Below are positions 60,958 to 64,000 of a stretch of 64,000 nt of DNA, piece by piece. Each line of letters starts with the position of its first letter. Within the stretch, counting starts at the first letter, position 1. Source of the stretch: Lewinellaceae bacterium (GTDB taxonomy: Bacteria; Bacteroidota; Bacteroidia; Chitinophagales; Saprospiraceae); NCBI GenBank assembly GCA_020636405.1, contig JACJXW010000005.1:372001-436000 (forward strand). The letters are read 5' to 3'. The notes below the pieces were generated by a model. It ran no database searches and was not told the DNA's origin. It was given only the letters and a program-made list of their open reading frames with translations. Made by a program: the position numbers and the translations under genes.

Positions 60958-62090
60958 ACAAAACTACCTCCCACCGTCTTCGCGAGATCGCCACCCTCTT
61001 TCTCAAACTGGGCGTCTTCGCCTTTGGCGGCCCTGCCGCCCACATCGCCATGATGGAGGAGGAAGTGGTGCAGAAACGCCAATGGATGAGCCAGCAGCAT
61101 TTTCTCGACCTGGTGGGCGCTACCAACCTCATTCCCGGCCCCAACTCGACGGAGATGACCATGCACTGCGGCCACGAACGGGGCGGCGCCTGGGGGTTGT
61201 TCACGGCGGGCATCAGTTTCATCCTCCCGGCCGTGCTCATCACCGGCGGTTTTGCCTACCTGTATGTGGAATACGGCAAATTACCACAGGTTGGGCGGCT
61301 GCTCTACGGCATCAAGCCGGCCGTGCTGATCATCATACTCAGCGCGGTCATCAAGCTGGGGAGCAAGGGCCTTAAGAACCTGCAGCTGGGCGTACTCGGC
61401 GGGCTTGCCGCCCTGGCAGTGCTGCTGGGGGTGAATGAGATATACGCCATCCTGGGCGCCGGAGTGCTCGGGTTGGCGTTGCATGGAGTGTTTCACCTCC
61501 GCAGTTCAGCAGTGCTTATCCCTCTGCCGTTATTACTCTTTCAGGCAACTCCCGCTGCTTCCGGGGCGAGCCTGTTAAAGCTATTCCTCACTTTTCTAAA
61601 GATCGGCTCTATCCTCTTCGGCAGCGGCTACGTGCTGGTGGCCTACCTCGACGGGGAGCTGGTGCAGAAGCTGGGCTGGCTCACCCGCTCTGAGCTGCTC
61701 GACGCCATCGCCATCGGCCAGTTCACGCCCGGGCCTGTGCTCTCCACCTCCACCTTCATCGGTTACCGGATCCTGGGCTTTTGGGGAGCGGTAGTGGCCA
61801 CGGCAGGTATCTTTCTGCCCTCTTTCTTTTTCGTGTGGCTGCTCAACCCCCTGGTTCCCAGATTACGCGAATCGAAAGCCGCCGGCGCGTTCCTCGATGC
61901 AGTCAACATTGGCGCCGTAGGCATCATGGCGGCAGTGGTCCTTCAGCTGGGTGGCGAAGTGATGCTCGACTGGAAAGCCTGGATCATTGCCGGACTGGGC
62001 GCTCTGGCCGTCTTCGGCCCCTGGAAGGTAAGCTCGGTATGGGTGATCGTGGGCGGAGCGGTGTTGGGATGGGGGCTGGGTTGGGCCTGA
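60954..62090 (+). CDS. chrA: Chromate transporter family protein
   Basis: A 378-residue inner-membrane protein with two homologous halves, the full-length form of the CHR family. The N-terminal half has FLKLGVFAFGGPAAHIAMMEEEVV and ATNLIPGPNSTEMTMHCG; the second half has FLKIGSILFGSGYVLVAYLDGE and IGQFTPGPVLSTSTFIGY, the paired GGP/GS and PGP motifs. It exports chromate or a related anion. The start lies within the last copy of an 8-bp tandem repeat and there is no visible purine-rich ribosome site. The next ATG (MMEEEV) would remove the first conserved motif, so 60954 is kept. Confidence 0.92.
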   Translation: MNKTTSHRLREIATLFLKLGVFAFGGPAAHIAMMEEEVVQKRQWMSQQHFLDLVGATNLIPGPNSTEMTMHCGHERGGAWGLFTAGISFILPAVLITGGFAYLYVEYGKLPQVGRLLYGIKPAVLIIILSAVIKLGSKGLKNLQLGVLGGLAALAVLLGVNEIYAILGAGVLGLALHGVFHLRSSAVLIPLPLLLFQATPAASGASLLKLFLTFLKIGSILFGSGYVLVAYLDGELVQKLGWLTRSELLDAIAIGQFTPGPVLSTSTFIGYRILGFWGAVVATAGIFLPSFFFVWLLNPLVPRLRESKAAGAFLDAVNIGAVGIMAAVVLQLGGEVMLDWKAWIIAGLGALAVFGPWKVSSVWVIVGGAVLGWGLGWA

Positions 62091-62092
62091 TT

Positions 62093-62191
62093 GTGTATAA
62101 GTGCATTCGTGTATAAGTGCATTCGTTTTTGCCAATTCCAGGCTGTCCACTCCATCTACTTATACACAAATGCACCTATACACTTATACAC
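62093..62191. repeat. Imperfect palindrome of short repeats after chrA
   Basis: GTGTATAAGTGCATTC occurs twice in tandem (62093-62125). After a 31-base loop the complement recurs (62157-62191, with TTATACAC and TGCAC words). It can form a long hairpin between convergent chrA and the M56 gene and may serve as a bidirectional terminator. Related words (GTATATAAGTGCATTCGTG) lie just before chrA at about 60849-60867. Confidence 0.6.
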
Positions 62192-62201
62192 CCCTTCGCT
62201 A

Positions 62202-64000
62202 CTACCTCAGAATGACCTTCTCCGCAAAGATCCGCTCGCCCTGGCTGATGTGCAGCACATAGGGGCCTTTGGGCAACTTGCTCAGGTCGATGTCCTGGCT
62301 GTAGGATCCTTCGAAGCGGTTGAGGGCTTCGTGGATGACTTCCTGGCCATTGCTGTTCAGGATGCGGATAACAGTAGGCTGTGCCTCCGCTTCGAATTGC
62401 AGGTTGAGCAGGCCGGAAGTAGGGTTGGGGGCAACCTTGAAGTTTTGAAGCTGCAGGTCCTTGGCGCCCTCTGGAAGCTGTAGCTGTTTCCGCTCAACAT
62501 CGAGGCGGAATTTCACCGGTAAGTTGAACTGCACATTGACCACTTTACCTTTTTGCCGGCCCGGTATCCAACGCTCGTTCATCTCATTCATTTCCCTGAC
62601 CACCCGGATCACTTCTGCGTCGATGCTTTCGTGCAGGGGGCGTACGACTTTGAAGTCTTTCACCCAGCCCTCTTTGTCCACAATGAAGCTTACGATGGCC
62701 ACTCCCTCAACTCCGGCATCTTTGGCGTCGCGTGGGTATTTGAGGTTGTTGGCAATGTACGTTATGAGTTTCATGTTGGAGCACTGCACCAGTTCCTGTC
62801 CGGATAACCCTTCCTCCTCACAACCCGGAAAGCGGGGCATTTCTTCTACGACCTTGAAGACTTCTTCGTTTTCCTGGCCTACCTGGGCCTGGCCACTGGG
62901 CAGTTTGAAAGAGAAGGGGAGGGACATTTGCATGCTCACCGGTTGGCCGTCCTTCATGGCCGGCGTCCAGTCGGGCATAGCGTTGACGACAGCCAGCGCT
63001 GCTTCATCACAGCCATGGCCGACGCTCTTAACCACTTTGGCGTCCTGTACGGAGCCATCTTTGGCGACGGTGAACTGCACGACCACCAGTCCTTCTGCAT
63101 TAGCCGCCTTGGCCTCTTCCGGATACTTGAGCTTGCTGCTCATGAATTCCACCAGCTTCTGCTTGGTGCATTCCTCCTGTGCTTTTTCCGTTTCCATAGC
63201 TTCACATCCGGCGAATACCGGCATGCGGTCGACGTCGCCGGGCTGGTTCGGGCCCGATATCCCGGCAAAAGGCCCGGGGTTGAAGCGCAGGCCGGCCAGG
63301 GTATTGCCCTCCCAGAAAAGTTTCATGCTGTAAGCGGCAGCCAACCGGGCGGCACTCTCTTTGATGGCGCCTTCTTCTTCCGGGTATTGCTCTACAGCTT
63401 CCTTGACGAGGTTGCCAAAGTGCTTCAGGGTTTCCGAAGTGCGCTCTCCGGAGAGCGCGGCGGTAAGGCTGCCCTCAAAAGCAGCCTGGTCAAAAGAGGC
63501 GCTCAAGGTATTGAACACCTGTGGTTTCCAATCCATGTTTTCCGGAGCGGCAAGGGCCACAATAAGGCCAAATATTAAAGGCGCTACCAGCAGGTACCGG
63601 ATCAGCATATGGCGTTTGGATCTGGTTTTAGTCATCATAAGAATTCGCTTTTTCAATTGTGAGTTAATGAAATGATTCGCCAGTACAATCGGCTGTCCGG
63701 ACTGTGATTGACTGAGCAACAAATGGCCATATTGTTTCTTTTTTCTGGTCGTTTGGAGTACGGCCGCATCGGCCAGGTATTCGTGCACCACGCGCAGGGA
63801 GCGGCTGTAGAGGTAAATCATGGGGCTGAGCCAGAACACGATGCCCAGCACTTCCACCAGCAGGATATCGAGGCTGTGCCAGCCCCGCATGTGCGCCAGT
63901 TCGTGGCGTATGATCTTTTTCTCATCTTCCGGAGGGTAGGGCATCTGCCGGCTCCAGAACAGGGTATTGAAGAAGGAGAAGGGCGCGTGCCAATTTTCCG
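62202..64000 (-). CDS. M56 (BlaR1-like) peptidase with two TonB C-terminal domains and a T9SS-type tail (partial)
   Basis: The frame is open to the window edge, so the N-terminus is missing; the visible part is 598 codons plus two bases. The M56 peptidase region has the zinc motif HELAH in KKIIRHELAHMRGWH and the second-helix EYLADAAVL. A membrane segment follows (YLLVAPLIFGLIVALA). Two TonB-C-like domains come next, each with KYPxxAK and VVxFxVxKxGxVxDxKVV. The last about 80 residues (APNPTSGLLNLQFEAEAQ to GERIFAEKVILR) match a T9SS type A sorting domain. In Bacteroidota M56-TonB proteins are common, but a sorting domain on an inner-membrane protein is odd. A BlaI-type repressor gene would be expected beyond the edge. 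Confidence 0.85.
   Translation of the reverse strand, partial: ENWHAPFSFFNTLFWSRQMPYPPEDEKKIIRHELAHMRGWHSLDILLVEVLGIVFWLSPMIYLYSRSLRVVHEYLADAAVLQTTRKKKQYGHLLLSQSQSGQPIVLANHFINSQLKKRILMMTKTRSKRHMLIRYLLVAPLIFGLIVALAAPENMDWKPQVFNTLSASFDQAAFEGSLTAALSGERTSETLKHFGNLVKEAVEQYPEEEGAIKESAARLAAAYSMKLFWEGNTLAGLRFNPGPFAGISGPNQPGDVDRMPVFAGCEAMETEKAQEECTKQKLVEFMSSKLKYPEEAKAANAEGLVVVQFTVAKDGSVQDAKVVKSVGHGCDEAALAVVNAMPDWTPAMKDGQPVSMQMSLPFSFKLPSGQAQVGQENEEVFKVVEEMPRFPGCEEEGLSGQELVQCSNMKLITYIANNLKYPRDAKDAGVEGVAIVSFIVDKEGWVKDFKVVRPLHESIDAEVIRVVREMNEMNERWIPGRQKGKVVNVQFNLPVKFRLDVERKQLQLPEGAKDLQLQNFKVAPNPTSGLLNLQFEAEAQPTVIRILNSNGQEVIHEALNRFEGSYSQDIDLSKLPKGPYVLHISQGERIFAEKVILR

Overview
The window looks like a chromosome segment of a Bacteroidota bacterium, most plausibly of the Saprospiria/Lewinella type. 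The evidence is: C-terminal type IX secretion (T9SS) sorting domains, promoters with the Bacteroidota -7 element TAnnTTTG, a bacterial geranylgeranylglyceryl phosphate synthase, DUF3857/transglutaminase proteins, a DUF2805 protein and an uppS-bamA neighbourhood. Coding DNA is GC-rich; the first ~900 bases are visibly more AT-rich and hold broken defence-type genes. I see no tRNA, rRNA, CRISPR array, integrase or intact insertion sequence. The genus call is inference; no homology search could be run.

Layout. 1-860: relics of a DUF4007 gene and an HNH endonuclease. 1-3.1 kb: fusA. 3.2-8.5 kb: two tandem paralogous T9SS-secreted proteins with dockerin-like and cohesin-like regions. 8.8-10.2 kb: hisF and hisIE. 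10.2-12.4 kb: an OmpR-type regulator and its histidine kinase. 12.8-15.9 kb: a duplicated unit of DM13 lipoprotein plus small outer-membrane beta-barrel. 16.1-23 kb (minus strand): a molybdenum block, moaA-moeA-moaC-mobA-modB-modC, then an esterase lipoprotein. 23.4-25.3 kb: a cholesterol-dependent-cytolysin-like lipoprotein with an unusual C-terminus. 25.4-27.8 kb: a YdeP-type molybdopterin oxidoreductase. 28.3-31.8 kb: a three-gene surface polysaccharide operon (Wzz-like, O-antigen ligase-like, FkbM methyltransferase). 32-35.3 kb: a WecA-like glycan initiator overlapping crcB, and an M3 peptidase. 35.4-47.3 kb: uppS, bamA, a caspase-nSTAND protein with a secreted WD40 partner, and a second bamA. 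47.5-57.6 kb: patatin, a 56-residue membrane protein, rsgA, GGGP synthase, three DUF3857 proteins and a small lipoprotein. 57.8-62.1 kb: an HD-PycTM protein, a DUF2805 protein, ferritin, a DUF2007 protein and chrA. The end holds a partial M56 peptidase-TonB-T9SS fusion that runs off the window.

How the genes fit together. The Mo block imports molybdate (ModBC; no ModA here) and builds molybdopterin that the YdeP-like enzyme would use. uppS supplies the lipid carrier used by the WecA-like initiator, and the Wzz/Wzy-like genes act later in polysaccharide export. Much of the rest is cell envelope: two BamA copies, beta-barrels, lipoproteins and T9SS cargo.

The most unusual items are: the pore-former with four propeller-like repeats in place of CDC domain 4; a caspase-nSTAND protein and a signal-peptide-bearing WD40 protein set between two BamA genes, with an intrinsic-terminator-like hairpin in the caspase leader; the duplicated DM13/beta-barrel unit; the HD-PycTM fusion without a cyclase; a 107-bp palindromic element at 27.8 kb; and an 8-bp tandem repeat that contains the chrA start codon.
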